Origin: Asparagopsis taxiformis
Lineage: Eukaryota; Rhodophyta; Florideophyceae; Bonnemaisoniales; Bonnemaisoniaceae
Length of the DNA: 64,000 nt
NCBI GenBank assembly: GCA_030407315.1
Contig: JALQPE010000733.1
Coordinates: 56,717 to 120,716, forward strand
Direction: 5' to 3'
Shown: positions 50,273 through 61,625 of the stretch, piece after piece
Numbering within the stretch: position 1 is the stretch's first letter
How the letters are laid out: each line of letters starts with the position of its first letter
The notes under the pieces: model-generated
Database searches by the model: none
The model's input: the letters and a program-made list of their open reading frames with translations, nothing else
Told to the model about the DNA's origin: nothing
Program-made: the position numbers and the translations under genes

Positions 50273-51338
50273 ATGCCGACGCTGTCCACGTCCTCCAGCG
50301 ACGAAGCGCCCAAACCCGTACGTCAACAACAACAGCCCCAATCCGTCCGCGCGCAACAAACCGCTCTCTGACCGCGCCTTATTCCAGGCATTTCCACTCC
50401 CCGAAACGGCGCCGTTCCCGGACGATCCCGGCCCGCCGACAACCGCCGAGCAATATCTGCACCAGGTGCGTCGAGAAGCCAGCAATCTACCCTCCGTCTT
50501 CGTGGCCGAGCATTCAGCACAATCGCCGCCGCCGCCGCCCCCGAAAAAGCGTCGTCAACAAACGCCCAACTCGCTGCTTCGACGCATCCGATTGGCGCAT
50601 ACACCGCATTTCGCAACCCCCGACCAACAATGGGCGCGTGATCTCGTCTTTCAATTCGCAAATCTACAGCAAATGCTCGTCCGCGCACAGATCCAACCCC
50701 CGCCCCTGCCCGCAGATACCCCCGTTGTGCCTAACATCGGCCAGACACACGCGTGGAGGTCTTTGCTACTCGCAGATTGCCCACCCCCGCCCACCGTGTC
50801 TTTCGTCGCCCGTGTCGACCACGTCCGCGCAAGAGAGGCCCTCGGCGTGCTCGACGACGAGCTGCAGTCGGCGTTGTTTGTCGATGAACATGGCGCCATT
50901 CAGCGCAAGGATGTGCAGAGTGCTGCCTTGTTGGCTGACGCGTTTTTGCACCATCGCAGGGCGCAGTGGTTGTTTGCGTTGCTTGCGCTTATTTTGCCGT
51001 ACGTGATGGGCCGCTTTTGTGCTGTTTCGCTCGCGCGCCAGTGCTTGCTTGCTGACTTTTGTTTTTGTGTGGTGTGTAGACCGCTTTCTGGCGAGACTGC
51101 GGCTGTGATTCGTTCGTTGCTGCGCAAGGCGTCCATCGCGCGTTTGGGTCTGGTGCGTTGGGTGGAAATGCTTGATTGTAGTATGGTGCGGTGCTATGCG
51201 TGATGGCTAACGACGTTGGTTTGATGTCCATTGCGCTCCTTTTTATGGTAGGATGGCGCCGAAGATGAACGATTGCCGGCCCTCAATGTGTTGATTACGA
51301 TCTTGTCTGATCACTTTGGGCAGGGCAATGCGACCTAA
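50273..51338 (+). CDS. GEMIN2: Gemin2/SIP1, SMN-complex subunit, four exons
   Basis: Core protein that holds the Sm pentamer during snRNP assembly. Exons are 50273-50317, 50388-50998, 51080-51152 and 51252-51338; donors are GTACGT, GTACGT and GTGCGT. The product has 271 residues. Matches to the family are the PFPDDPGPPTTAEQYLHQVR segment after exon 1, RREASNLPSVFVAE, the helical middle, AQWLFALLALILPPLSG across intron 2, and RLGLDGAEDERLPALNVLI across intron 3, where human Gemin2 has RLLVDSKDDERVPALNLLI. Intron 2 is 81 bases without a stop, so the unspliced frame reads through. The N-terminal SMN-binding acidic region is shortened. Confidence 0.88.
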
Positions 51339-51380
51339 CTTGTATATTAACTAAGCGGGACAGAGAAGATATAGTACGTT

Positions 51381-52105
51381 TTACTTCTCAACAACCATAA
51401 CCAATGTGAAAATACCCTCCACAACAAGAGATCCATTACAATATGCCCTGTGCAGATAACACGAAAATAATTCAAGTCAGTACATGTAGGAAAACATATT
51501 AGCGAGACGAAAAGTACACTAAAACAAATAACATACTTGCCTTCCATCTTGGCAATACCAAATCGCGGCTTGTAAGACGAAAGCGTCATCTCCATTACAA
51601 GCGTATCGCCCGGAAGAACTGGCTTCCTCCACTTTACCTTATCAACACCACCGAAGAAAAAGTCACCAGTACCGTCCGAAATCGGCGGTTGCAACATAAC
51701 AATGCCGCCAACCTGTGCCAGAGCCTCGACCTGCAAAACGCCGGGCATGATCGGTCTGTTCGGAAAATGGCCATTGAAAAACGGCTCATTGATAGATACA
51801 TTCTTGATCGCCACCGCTCGTTTGCCGGGCTCGTACGCTACGACGCGATCCACGAGCATAAACGGATATCGATGCGGGAGTACTTTCATAATCTCCTCAA
51901 TGGTCATCACTGTCGGCCACTCACCTCCCTTAGTTGAAAATTGCTCCGCAGACACCCACTCCACATCCGTCTCTGCGCTTGCCGGCGGCTCCGCGATCGA
52001 AGCCCGCCAGGGTGCCACTGCATGCGTTGCGCGACGTGCGCATATTGCTGGCGTGCGTCTTTGCGAGTGCAAAGGCGCGAATGTGTTTATGAACCCTGGG
52101 ACCAT
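51381..52105 (-). CDS. FabZ: 3-hydroxyacyl-ACP dehydratase (FabZ), plastid
   Basis: Hot-dog-fold dehydratase of plastid type II fatty-acid synthesis. Minus-strand exons are 52105-51537 and 51447-51381; the intron 51448-51536 has donor GTATGT, a TACTGAC motif and acceptor CAG. The product has 211 residues. A transit peptide (about 1-50) precedes [20 protein letters not shown] with the catalytic His, [20 protein letters not shown] with the catalytic Glu, and [18 protein letters not shown]. Exon 2 completes the last strands ([14 protein letters not shown]). The stop lies 43 bases from the end of Gemin2, convergent. Confidence 0.95.
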
Positions 52106-52357
52106 TTTCGAGATTGGTTTGGCACCCGAAGCAGAAATATGGGTCGGATTTAGACGCGGATCGGTGTGTGGAAAAGAGGCGCGGCGAAGATGCGTGTGCG
52201 TATTGAGATGAAACGAGAATGAGATCGAGTCAGGTGTCGACCTATTTATTGACGGTTTTAAAAGTTTTGATCCTAGATTTATACAGTATTGTTTTTGGCA
52301 CAAGATGGGCTTGCCTTGATTGTTGTGCTGTTCACGCTCGCACCCAACTCTTTCAAA

Positions 52358-54472
52358 ATGGGCACTGATCGCACCAGAGAACACCCTGCATCTAATGCAT
52401 TCGGCACTGGAATCTCAACGGCGAGCTACGTGCTACCAAAAAGACCGCGCACATCAAAACAAAACCCTGAAACAATCAATGATCTGGAAGCGCTCAAAGC
52501 AGCTTGGGAGGAATTTGAAGCAGACGTAAACGAAGCACTATGTCAGCTCCGTCTTCCAGTACTAGAATCCATAACCCAAGCGTTGAAAATCCGTCCAAAA
52601 GGCGGTGAAGTTGTAGCCGTCTGCGTGAAGATGGGCGCCGCAGCAGTAGCTGGCGACCGATCCGATTCATTTGCATCCATTATCGAGCATGTGGCATCGG
52701 ACGATCAGTTGACAGTTCTCTGTCTGCAGGCGGCCAATCACTCGAGTATGTCAACGATCACCAATGAGTTTAGTCGCATCGACCGTCATGGTTCGGTGGT
52801 GGTAGCTCTTGAAGATGCCGACCTATTTCCGGAAGATACGCTCAGAGATATCGTTTACATGTGTGGCAAATTCGCCAAAGGTACTGCTAACAGTCTTGTT
52901 CGCGCAGGTCATCCGCCTGTTGCCCTGTTGTTCGGACTCGGCACCTCGCCTGCTGCTGTGCATTCCGCCCTCGGTGTGCAGGAGGCGACGATGATTGTTC
53001 CGACAATGGTACAAATGCCGCATGCAACTGCTTGCTTTTCCGTCATTGTTGCCAAAGTACTTTCACGTCGTAAGCATAACCTTCTTTTCACTCAGGCTAT
53101 ATATGACATGATTGAAACGGAATTCTTTTCGAGGGAATCCACAGTTTCCATGCTTATGCGTTCGTTTTATCAGATGTTCAGCTTTCATTTCTTTCGTCAG
53201 CCACTTGCATCTGTGTTTTGTAACCCGCTACACACGCGAGCAGTTGACGAAGCTGCGGATACCACACTGGACAGCGTGGAAGACGCGTTGTCAGATGTTG
53301 CCGATTCGTTGTCACAACTGCAGCTGCAATGTCTTGACAGTCTAATGCCAGCGGCGAAAACGGATACCGATGGACCGTCCCAATCCAATGAGCATGTGCA
53401 GCGAAAAACAGTGCGCGCTGCGGTCACTCGTGCAAATACACCGCCGTCTGAAGATGAGCTGAGACAGTATTCTGTTGTATGGTACAAAGAGTTGCGCAGA
53501 TGGCAACAGATCTGTAGTACTGTGGAAGAAATGTCTTTCAGACTTTTACAAAGCGAAAGGGTCACAGGCGGAGACTGGAAGACGACGATCACTAGCAAAC
53601 ATATGGATCTGCGCATGAGTGTTTTCCGTGTATTTCTACCAGACAATAGTCATGTGATCCAGCCAAAGCATTGCGCGATGTTCCGCAATCTGTACAGAAA
53701 GATTTCAACGGGGCACAAGCCGGGGCTGCTTGAAATTATCAAAGTGATGACGGAGAGTCTGCAGCAAAGTCCAGTCAAGAATGACAAGCTTATTGCAGGC
53801 GCCGTGAGGAAATTGAACGACCTTCGAGAACAGCTCATGAATCCGTCTGTCGTTGGCGTGGAAACAGCGGCCGCATCTGTTGCCGAGCCGCCAAAGAGGA
53901 TGGCCAAGGGTGCAGCAGCAGCTCGACAAACGCGAAAATTAGCGCTGCTACAGTCGCAGGAGATTGTGAAGCTCACGGATGTAATGAAAACACCCCGGCT
54001 GACTTTGGCAGCGATATTCGATGAGCTCCTGAACTATGTTGCTTCGTTTTCCAAACTGCCGATGTATGAGGTGATGCTGTTTACGCAGCAATCCAATTTG
54101 CAGAGCGCATCTGGAAGTATGGGTGGTTCGGCAGAGCCGCGGTCGGCGCTGTTTACCGCTTTGAGAAAGCCGTCAAGCGTTGTGGGAGATATATTGGACA
54201 AGCAAACACCAGACACTGCGATTGCGTATCGAATACTTGCAGAAGGTGGTAGAATGGTGAATCTTTATGATTGGTACAATAACTTTGCAACGATGCGGTC
54301 ACTTGGTACGATCGAACGCGATGATGAGGGAAACATGAAGGCGACAAGTGCAATGTCTGATGCTGAAATGCAAGCGAGGTTTGCTCGAGCATGCTCAGAA
54401 CTTGAGTTTCTAGGCGTAATGAAATACACGAACAGGAAAACGGACCACGTCCTGCGCCTTGTATTCGAATAA
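52358..54472 (+). CDS. ORC3: origin recognition complex subunit 3 (ORC3)
   Basis: Subunit of the six-protein complex that marks replication origins. It has 704 residues and no intron in the frame. The N-terminal AAA-like domain, without P-loop as usual in ORC3, includes [20 protein letters not shown] and [20 protein letters not shown] helical middle ([40 protein letters not shown]) matches the ORC3 insert region. The C-terminal winged helix (about 610-704) contains [20 protein letters not shown] and [20 protein letters not shown], the typical ORC3 ending. The ATG at 52358 is first in frame. Confidence 0.93.
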   Translation: MGTDRTREHPASNAFGTGISTASYVLPKRPRTSKQNPETINDLEALKAAWEEFEADVNEALCQLRLPVLESITQALKIRPKGGEVVAVCVKMGAAAVAGDRSDSFASIIEHVASDDQLTVLCLQAANHSSMSTITNEFSRIDRHGSVVVALEDADLFPEDTLRDIVYMCGKFAKGTANSLVRAGHPPVALLFGLGTSPAAVHSALGVQEATMIVPTMVQMPHATACFSVIVAKVLSRRKHNLLFTQAIYDMIETEFFSRESTVSMLMRSFYQMFSFHFFRQPLASVFCNPLHTRAVDEAADTTLDSVEDALSDVADSLSQLQLQCLDSLMPAAKTDTDGPSQSNEHVQRKTVRAAVTRANTPPSEDELRQYSVVWYKELRRWQQICSTVEEMSFRLLQSERVTGGDWKTTITSKHMDLRMSVFRVFLPDNSHVIQPKHCAMFRNLYRKISTGHKPGLLEIIKVMTESLQQSPVKNDKLIAGAVRKLNDLREQLMNPSVVGVETAAASVAEPPKRMAKGAAAARQTRKLALLQSQEIVKLTDVMKTPRLTLAAIFDELLNYVASFSKLPMYEVMLFTQQSNLQSASGSMGGSAEPRSALFTALRKPSSVVGDILDKQTPDTAIAYRILAEGGRMVNLYDWYNNFATMRSLGTIERDDEGNMKATSAMSDAEMQARFARACSELEFLGVMKYTNRKTDHVLRLVFE

Positions 54473-54554
54473 TAGAAACACTACACTACTGTACAATGAA
54501 ACGCTACGCTAAACGCGCCAATTAGTGCATCACCATCGACCGAATCGCAAACTC

Positions 54555-55499
54555 CTACCGATACTGCTGCCCCTGCGGCGGCTGCGGCGTCTGTCCCTGC
54601 GGCATCGTATGCGCATTCATACTAACAAACTCCTTCAACTGCAGCACCTGATCGCGATGCTCTCTCGGCAACTCGTCAATCTCCTGCTGCGTCATCGCCA
54701 TCACTCTACCCAACAGCGCAGTCTGTTCGTCCTGCAACGGCGGCGGCTGCGGGGGCATGCCCTGCTGCTGCAGCGCGGGTGGCATCATGCTCGGCGGCGG
54801 CGGAGCCATCATGCCTGGCGGAGGGGGCGGCTGCGTCTGCGGGGGAATCGCGGGCATGTTCGGCTGCGACTGTTGAGTCTGCTGCGCGACGGCCTGTTGC
54901 TGCGGCGGAGGCGGTATCATGGGCGGCGGCACCATGCCGAGCATGATCTGACCCTGCAGAATTGCGTGCGCGAGGCGCGGATTGGCCATGAGTAACTCGT
55001 GCATGGCGTTGGGATTTTGCACGACGGCTTTCTTGAGATGGATCATGGTTTCGTGGATTTCGGCCAGCGACATCATGGCCATCGACGGGTTGGCGGCGGC
55101 GAGCGCCGGTGGAAGCGCGGAATGCGTCTGTGCAGGCGCTTGGGTGGGCGCTTTCTGGGTGTTTGTTATCGGCGTGTTGGAGGCGGGCGGCGCATTGTTT
55201 GAAGTGGGTATCGCGAGCCCGTTTATTGCGGGGTTCTGCTTGTCGCTTTCGGTGAGATCGACACGGAGCGGACGACCGTTGAGCTCTGTGCCGTTGAGAT
55301 TGCGGCGTGCGCTCATGGCTGTTTCTTTGTCTTCATATTCGCAAAAACCAAAGCCTTTTGCTCGGCCGGTTTCATGGTCGTATTTGAGACGGAAGGAGAT
55401 GACATTGCCGACTTGAGAGAAGACTTCTTTGAGCTGATCTTCTGTGGTGTCGTAGGAGATGTTTCCGACGAAGACGGTAGTTCCCGGCGGACGACCCAT
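54555..55499 (-). CDS. CSTF2: cleavage stimulation factor 64 kDa subunit (CstF-64)
   Basis: Binds the GU-rich element downstream of poly(A) sites during mRNA 3'-end formation. It has 314 residues. The RRM is at about 7-85 (VFVGNISYDTTEDQLKEVF, GRAKGFGFCEY). The hinge (about 140-180, LAEIHETMIHLKKAVVQNPN) should bind CstF-77 or symplekin. A Pro/Gln/Met-rich linker follows. The C-terminal three-helix domain (about 265-300, LGRVMAMTQQEIDELPREH then VLQLKEF) is conserved with human CstF-64. It is short for the family because the linker is reduced. Confidence 0.95.
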   Translation of the reverse strand: MGRPPGTTVFVGNISYDTTEDQLKEVFSQVGNVISFRLKYDHETGRAKGFGFCEYEDKETAMSARRNLNGTELNGRPLRVDLTESDKQNPAINGLAIPTSNNAPPASNTPITNTQKAPTQAPAQTHSALPPALAAANPSMAMMSLAEIHETMIHLKKAVVQNPNAMHELLMANPRLAHAILQGQIMLGMVPPPMIPPPPQQQAVAQQTQQSQPNMPAIPPQTQPPPPPGMMAPPPPSMMPPALQQQGMPPQPPPLQDEQTALLGRVMAMTQQEIDELPREHRDQVLQLKEFVSMNAHTMPQGQTPQPPQGQQYR

Positions 55500-56004
55500 G
55501 GCGAGTCGATGGGAATTGCGTTTGGGGTTGGGGCTGCGGTGCGGTGCGTGTGTGGGCGTGGCGGGACAGCGCAGAGCAGTGCAGAGCAGGATGGGGCGGG
55601 GGAGGGATCAATTGGAGTTGTGAAAATTGTGGAAAAGTTTTCGATGTTTGTACCGTACTGTACAGATCAATTTTGGCGAAGAAATAGGGCGCAGAGGCCA
55701 TGCCAGTGCAAGGCAGCCGCGCGCGCCAGCCCAGCAGACAGCTGCCGAGGCGGGACCTAATGCGGTGTATGGCGCGTATGCTACAACGCGCGCGCGCGCT
55801 TTCTAAAACGGCAGCGCAGCGCTTACCATGGACTCGTCTTGCTCCCCACGATCGATCTCCCAAACTTCAATTTGTCTAACTTGTACCCCGTGTACCTTCC
55901 ATCGACATACGTCGACCTCCGTGATAAAAACTTGCGATCGCTACAAATAGCCCCCCTTCGCTGCACCCTGTACCTAATTACACTCGCACCTTTCGATACC
56001 CGCG
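55500..56004. other. divergent intergenic region
   Basis: 505 bases between CstF-64 and H2A.Z starts. It has GC-rich CGCG runs near 55785-55800 and a pyrimidine-rich leader before the H2A.Z ATG. No gene is seen. Confidence 0.5.
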
Positions 56005-56490
56005 ATGGCGCCGAAAAAGTCCGCAGCCGCCTCAGCGAATGAGGATAAGAATAAATCTGCAGCGAGCACCGCGGCCGCAACCGCCGCTGCCTCCACAACC
56101 GTACAGTCCAAAGGGGGCATGTCGTTCGAGTCCAAGAAGGCCATTTCACGTTCCACTCGCGCCGGCTTGCAATTCCCTGTCGGTCGCATACACAGGCATC
56201 TCAAGAACCGAGTCAGCCGCCAGGAGCGCGTTGGCGCAACCGCCGCTGTTTATTCGGCCGCGATCCTCGAGTATCTCACTGCCGAAGTGCTGGAACTTGC
56301 CGGAAATGCCTGCAAGGACCTCAAGGTGAAGCGCGTCACCCCCCGACATCTACAACTCGCCATCCGCGGTGATGAGGAGCTGGACACACTAGTGCAAGCC
56401 ACCATCGCCGGTGGTGGTGTCATTCCATATATTCATAAGAGTCTCACTTTCAAGAAAGGTTCCAAGAAGAGCAGCTCCCAAGTCGAGTAG
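56005..56490 (+). CDS. H2AZ: histone H2A.Z variant with long N-tail
   Basis: Chromatin variant placed at promoters by SWR1-type remodellers. It has 161 residues, about 30 more than most H2A.Z proteins. The histone fold starts with [20 protein letters not shown] and contains [40 protein letters not shown] and [16 protein letters not shown]. The loop-1 [15 protein letters not shown], the RGDEELD acidic patch and GGGVIPYIH identify H2A.Z rather than H2A.X or canonical H2A. The first 45 residues are an Ala/Ser/Lys-rich extension. Single exon. Confidence 0.96.
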   Translation: MAPKKSAAASANEDKNKSAASTAAATAAASTTVQSKGGMSFESKKAISRSTRAGLQFPVGRIHRHLKNRVSRQERVGATAAVYSAAILEYLTAEVLELAGNACKDLKVKRVTPRHLQLAIRGDEELDTLVQATIAGGGVIPYIHKSLTFKKGSKKSSSQVE

Positions 56491-56726
56491 AAGTGCGCTC
56501 GTTTACATCCACTTGGCAAACGCCTCCAATTTTCGGTATGCTACCGATGTCGCACTCCGTTCGACTTTGATCCAAAATAACCCTGCACCGTCATCATGGA
56601 CTTTTCATCCATGGCTCAACGTACAATAGCCGGAGATCGCCCTTCATGGCACTCCCACAATGTGCATACTCTATGACATTGGCACTCTTCGCTGGTAACA
56701 TAATAAACTTGTTTGAGGTTTGCTCC

Positions 56727-57674
56727 TCACTTCTTTCTCCGACTCTCAATTTCTTCCCGAGTCAACATGGTGTCGCTCTCTTTGCTGTCATGGCATGCCG
56801 TTGCTGCCGCAACACATTTCTGTGCCTGTTTCAACAATGCACGTTGAGCAACTTGCATCTCCAAAAATGCGTCTACCAACGCAACTTGATTACGTTCGTC
56901 ATTTTCTTTTTGGGTGCCTTCCACCAGAGTATATGGAAAAGCGTGCGGTACAGTCATCAACGCAGCTCTCCACACAAAGTTGGACAGAGCAGCGTCTGTC
57001 TTGTCACAATTGTGCGTTTTCTCAATATTGGCCAGCTGTACATCAAGAAGCGATACAAAGTGTTCATCCTTCTTCTCACCAATTTCCGCTGCTGCGATGC
57101 GGTCAATTGCAGGCGGCACAGTTCTAAGCTCTGCAATTGCATCCTTCATTGCGGTGAACTTGGTGCCATATGAGCGAGCTGAATGCACTCCATCGGCAGT
57201 CTGTTTAGAGCGATGAAATATGAGTGTCGTAAACGGGAATGGAACGTCCAATCTCCAATCATTCTCGGTATTATGCAACGACGGATCTTCAGCGATACAA
57301 CGGATGTTGGCGGTGAAGCAACGAGTTGGACAATTTGCCGTAGCATGAATCACAATGCGCAGTTTTGCATCGGTTGCGGATAATGTAGCCGGAATGGCGG
57401 AAAGGGCATGCTGCTGATCATGAGATGGTGCGAAACACAACACATCCTTGTAGCCAATACGAAAGGAAAGATAGCCGATGAGGTTATCGACCGGGTTGGC
57501 CACATCCTGCGACTCGGAGCTTGCCCTATTTGCAGAGCATGCGGCACAAGAATTGAAATCGGAAGGCGGGTGAGAAAATTTGAGCCAGTCAAGTGTTGAG
57601 AGGAATTTGTGTAGTGGCAGACCGGAATGGGTGTTTGTGCAATTTGTAGCACGTTTCGGGTCTGGTACGGACAT
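56727..57674 (-). CDS. orphan protein, 315 residues
   Basis: One uninterrupted frame from ATG with gene-like composition but no domain I can name. The middle (about 75-165) is beta-rich (AKLRIVIHATANCPTRC, WRLDVPFPFTTLIFHRS), the end is helical and charged (VDAFLEMQVAQRALLKQAQK). Cysteines are frequent (SCAACSANR among them). It could be a fast-evolving nuclear protein. A shorter frame on the other strand (56646-57173) is less likely to be coding. Confidence 0.55.
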   Translation of the reverse strand: MSVPDPKRATNCTNTHSGLPLHKFLSTLDWLKFSHPPSDFNSCAACSANRASSESQDVANPVDNLIGYLSFRIGYKDVLCFAPSHDQQHALSAIPATLSATDAKLRIVIHATANCPTRCFTANIRCIAEDPSLHNTENDWRLDVPFPFTTLIFHRSKQTADGVHSARSYGTKFTAMKDAIAELRTVPPAIDRIAAAEIGEKKDEHFVSLLDVQLANIEKTHNCDKTDAALSNFVWRAALMTVPHAFPYTLVEGTQKENDERNQVALVDAFLEMQVAQRALLKQAQKCVAAATACHDSKESDTMLTREEIESRRKK

Positions 57675-57974
57675 GACGACTCATTCTGACCAGACGATGT
57701 CGAAGAGCATCTAGGAATTGCACAATGCAATCATGTCGATGCGAAGGCAAGCAAGCGTCGACAAGGTTCACCAAGCACGCATCACGTGCGCTCACAGCGA
57801 CGAAACGCACTCGTCAAGTACACTGCTACGCTACGGCTCTGAGTGAACAAATGATCATCTCAACTTTACACTTTTGGATCTTTTTCCAATTTCATAGCTA
57901 CCCAGCGCTACGTGTACAGAACAAAACGGCGCAGCAGACAGCGGATCAAACGGCCGTCCTCCATTCCGCCCGCC
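57675..57974. other. divergent intergenic region
   Basis: 300 bases between the orphan and RRP42 starts. The RRP42 frame is open from 57912 (GTG) but the first ATG is 57975. No feature is seen. Confidence 0.5.
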
Positions 57975-58862
57975 ATGCACACAATATCCGACGCCGAACG
58001 AGACTACATCCAAGCCGGAGCGCAGCATGGCGTCCGCGGCGACGGACGCGATATGCTGGAAGTGCGCCCCGTCACACTGGAAACCAACCTGCTGCCGACG
58101 GCGTCCGGATCGGCGCGCGTGCGCATCGGCGGCGTAACAGATATTCTCGTCGGCGTCAAAGCCGAGGTAACCGAGCCGTCTGCCGAGGCGCCAGAAGAGG
58201 GAAAGCTATCCTTCAACGTCGAATGCTCCTCGTTGGCCTCGCCAGACTTTGTCGGTCGCGGTGGCGCCGATTTGAACGCGGAGCTATCACAGTTGCTGAC
58301 GCGACTGTACGCGTCGTCGGCGGCGACAACGCTGCGTCGCGGCTTGTCATTGATTCGTGCAAAAAAGTGCTGGGTGCTGCATGTGGACGCGCTAGTGCTC
58401 GACAGCGGCGGCAATTTGTTCGGCGCGCTGTCGATTGCGGTGCGCGCCGCGCTACGCGTCGTGATGCTGCCCAGGGTGGTCGTGATTGCGGGCGAGGCCG
58501 ATGACGACGACGAAATCGAGGTGGACGAGGAGGTATTTGAGCGTTTGAAGGATTCGCGTGACGCGCCTGTGGCTGTCTCGTTGTCGACTGTGGGCGTTGA
58601 GGGCGTTTATTTGGCCGATTGTACCTCGGAGGAGGAGATGTGCGTCACGGCCGCGATTACTATCGGCGTGAATCTGAGAGGCAACGCGTGTGGAGCAGTG
58701 TCGGGAGGGACAGGTGGTGTTGACATTGATACGCTGGATAGAATGTTGAAGGATGCGGTGAAACTGGGAAAGGATATTTTGAATACGACCGACTTGTTCT
58801 TGGAAGAGGATATTGCGAGGAGGTTGAGTGAAGATGAGCAGCAAGTCGACTTGTTTTCATAG
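57975..58862 (+). CDS. RRP42: exosome subunit RRP42 (EXOSC7)
   Basis: Ring subunit of the RNA exosome with an RNase PH fold. It has 295 residues. Visible are AERDYIQAGAQHGVRGDGRD at the start, typical of RRP42, then TNLLPTASGSARVRIGGVTD, LVGVKAEVTEPSA and the KKCWVLHVDALVLDSGGNLF strand of the PH domain. The C-terminal half contains VSLSTVGVEGVYLADCTSEE. Eukaryotic RRP42 lacks phosphorolytic residues, so the role is structural with the Dis3/Rrp6 nucleases elsewhere. Confidence 0.93.
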   Translation: MHTISDAERDYIQAGAQHGVRGDGRDMLEVRPVTLETNLLPTASGSARVRIGGVTDILVGVKAEVTEPSAEAPEEGKLSFNVECSSLASPDFVGRGGADLNAELSQLLTRLYASSAATTLRRGLSLIRAKKCWVLHVDALVLDSGGNLFGALSIAVRAALRVVMLPRVVVIAGEADDDDEIEVDEEVFERLKDSRDAPVAVSLSTVGVEGVYLADCTSEEEMCVTAAITIGVNLRGNACGAVSGGTGGVDIDTLDRMLKDAVKLGKDILNTTDLFLEEDIARRLSEDEQQVDLFS

Positions 58863-59113
58863 ATGGTACACGTATTCTGGGTAGCAGTACAGCAATGTAT
58901 ACAAATGACTAAATTATCGAGGCGGCGCTGTGACAACAGAACGCGAGCGCGACTATACAGTAAATCTTCTAGGCGAAGATAGATACCTTGCAAGCGTAGA
59001 TGCGAGCCAATATATAGTACCAAGTAGCCAAACCATGACCGTCTTCAACCTCGATCCCATCTTTCATCTTTCCTTCATACTTTGAGCGACAGATAATTCA
59101 ACTATCCACACCA

Positions 59114-60195
59114 ATGGTATTCTTCGTCACACTCTCGTTTAAAGGATTCGTAAGTGCAACCTGCATCACATGTCACCGACCGGCATGCAATCCAATACTA
59201 ACCGTCAAACTCCAACGCCTAGATTAACTTCATCCGCATATTCTTCAACAGGATGGTTAAAGGAGTGCGCCGAATTCTGCAAGGCCAAAGTCAAATTGCC
59301 CGAATTTGCGACACCATTCATGGCAATTCCGACCAGGACAGCGCCCCAACATCCATGGTTGCAGCATTCTTTCAGGAGTGGAGTTCATCCAGCAAGCTTA
59401 AAGACCTCTTCGAGAAATGCTCCAAAGACAGCAACATGAACATTCCAGACACGCTCAATCGAATCTGTCAAATCAAAAACATTGATCCAAACGCCAGCGT
59501 GTACGTCAACACAATTTCCCTCACCCCCATGTCTTCCACCTGCGTCCGCGACTAACACCAACCCGTTTCCCGCTTGCAGAGGCACCAATATTCGCAACTG
59601 TCTGCAAAAAATCAGGGACGTCAATCAGTTCATTTCGATCGTCAAGTCCTACAGTGCCGAGCGCTTCGACTCGCAAAACGAACAGCACGAAGCTAAATTG
59701 GAATCGCTCTGGCAACTTTTGCTGCCCGACCAGCAACGAGAGGGCGGCCGATACACAAAGGAATGGGGTAAGATTGGATTCCAACAAGCAGATCCCGCAA
59801 GTGACTTCCGTGGCGCCGGTATTTTGGGCTTGGATCAGCTCATATTCATGGCTTCAACTCGCACGCCCGTTGCACGTCGTATGATCGCCGAACCGGCTTC
59901 AGAGATGTCTCGTTATCCGTGGGCTTGTGTTGGTATTAACATCACCATGGAAGCCATTCGCATTCTGGAATCTAGGAAGTTGAACAAGAGTTTGTTCGGA
60001 AAGTCGACGGAACAGGCGTTTGAATTTTTCAACGGCTTCTATGCTGATATGTTTGAAATCGTACATTGTAGATGGGTTGAAGCTAAGCCTGAAAATCTCC
60101 TCGCCTTTCCGCCCGTTCTCAAGGCAGCCATCGAGGAAGTTGAAAAGCAAATTGATGAAACTGGGTCGTTTGTTCCGCCTGGAACACATGCCTAG
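59114..60195 (+). CDS. ELMO-domain protein (ELMOD-like GAP), three exons
   Basis: Probable GTPase-activating protein for Arf/Arl GTPases. Exons are 59114-59149, 59223-59500 and 59580-60195; introns have donors GTAAGT and GTACGT, and branch motifs TACTAAC and GACTAAC. The product has 309 residues. The hydrophobic start (INFIRIFF, then MVKGVRRILQG) resembles ELMOD1/2. The ELMO domain covers about 100-300: LESLWQLLLP, then WGKIGFQQADPASDFRGAGI with the conserved DFRG, LGLDQLIFMA, YPWACVGINITME and EIVHCRWVEA. The catalytic Arg usually precedes WxxIGFQ, and RYTKEW provides it here. Confidence 0.88.
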
Positions 60196-60346
60196 TTCGC
60201 TTTAGATTAGTTGATATTATTGAACGTGAACGTGTGCTTTGTTGAAAGCAGTGTTTCCATATTAAACAAGCATGTGCAATGCTGTGCTGCATGCACTGCT
60301 AGCAATGAAGCAAGTTAGAATAACGCCGACTATCTGTGCAACGCCG

Positions 60347-61625
60347 TCATGACATATTGCGATCAGATACAGTCATGATGAGGCTGTCACGAGTTAATGA
60401 CAATGTCACCATGCCAGAGCTATCATTGCAAATTAGTACGTTAGGTGCTCTTGTAAAACCAAGGTCATGCTGCGCTATGACGCGGCCCTCCATAGTGGAG
60501 TATTGGGTCAGATGCGAGTGACCATCTCCGCTAGTGAGGATACATTCGCCGGCCTTGTAGAAACAGGGACGATGAGCAAACTTTCGCTCTTCATTTCTCC
60601 CGTGTGAGTTGGCAGTCATCATAGGCGAATGATAAGAACGACTATCATAAACCTTGATGAAACCATCGTAGCTGGATGATAGGAACACATATGGGTTGTA
60701 AGGATGCCACGATACATGATTTATTGCTAAACGTTGTGAAACGTGGACCAAACATGTCAGTTGCTATATCAAGCGATTTCTCTACCGACACGTGCATGCA
60801 CTTACCACGCGTGTGCGCATTTGGAAACGACAGTTGTGCCGTTGCGAAGCAACGAACGTCAAATATGTGAATTCTCCTGTCGTTCCCGCACGTCAAAATA
60901 GTGCTTCGATCCCTCCAACGTACGCACTTGCCCACCCCGCTATGCGCTGGTTTTTGGTTGGTACCAGAATACTCAATCTTGTAGTCTCTGATGTACGCAA
61001 CATGCAGGCGCCCCTGCTTGGTCAATATCGCCACACTATCTTCCCCATGTATATGCAACGCAGTTAACGGCTCGTCAGAGAGCAGTGTAGACAACAGCGA
61101 AGGAGACGGATGTCCATAGCATCTCAATTCACCACCCGAATTAGTACACAGCAACAATGTTGCCGAGCTGTTAAAACAAAGGTCAGTTATCTGAACACCA
61201 CGAAGCGGCTGATGCCAGGCTACATGCGAGGCTAGCGTATTAGCAGCAGCATCCCATTCATCCAAACGCGCACGTGACCGACGCTGAACCGGCACGTAAA
61301 ACACAACAAAGCGACCATCAGCACTAGCGGCGGCTACATGTGCGCGTTGCGACGCGCATGTGACAGCGAGAATGGTAACAAACTGGGATATATATGGTGC
61401 CACATCAACAGACGACAGAACTCTTAGCGGGCGACTAATCGCATGCAATCTACCAAGACGGGTCGTAAGATGGGCGGAAAGCGGGACGATATCGAGACCG
61501 AATTCGCGCGCATTCAGAAGCTGCGATAGCGAGGAACGGGCCGTCAGTCGAGACGGTCTCATGCTCTGCTGCAACCTGGGCGTCGATTTAGCTCTACCAT
61601 GAACGCGGTCTGCGGCTGGTCGCAT
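60347..61625 (-). CDS. WD40-repeat protein, two or more exons
   Basis: Beta-propeller protein of at least 399 residues. Minus-strand exons are 61625-60806 and 60726-60347; the intron 60727-60805 has donor GTAAGT, an ACTGAC motif and acceptor TTTAG, and the frame fits exactly. WD-like blades include VQITDLCFNSSATLLLCTNS, CVRWRDRSTILTCGNDRRIH followed by IFDVR, and, joined across the intron, AINHVSWHPYNPYVFLSSSY then DGFIKVYDSR. The architecture recalls TFIIIC subunit GTF3C2, but this is tentative. The frame stays open upstream without an ATG to 61806, so a 5' exon is probably missing. Confidence 0.75.

Noticed and set aside
56646..57173. 175-codon frame opposite the 315-residue orphan
   Set aside because: Shorter, Cys/Phe-rich and domain-free; likely a shadow of the minus-strand gene.
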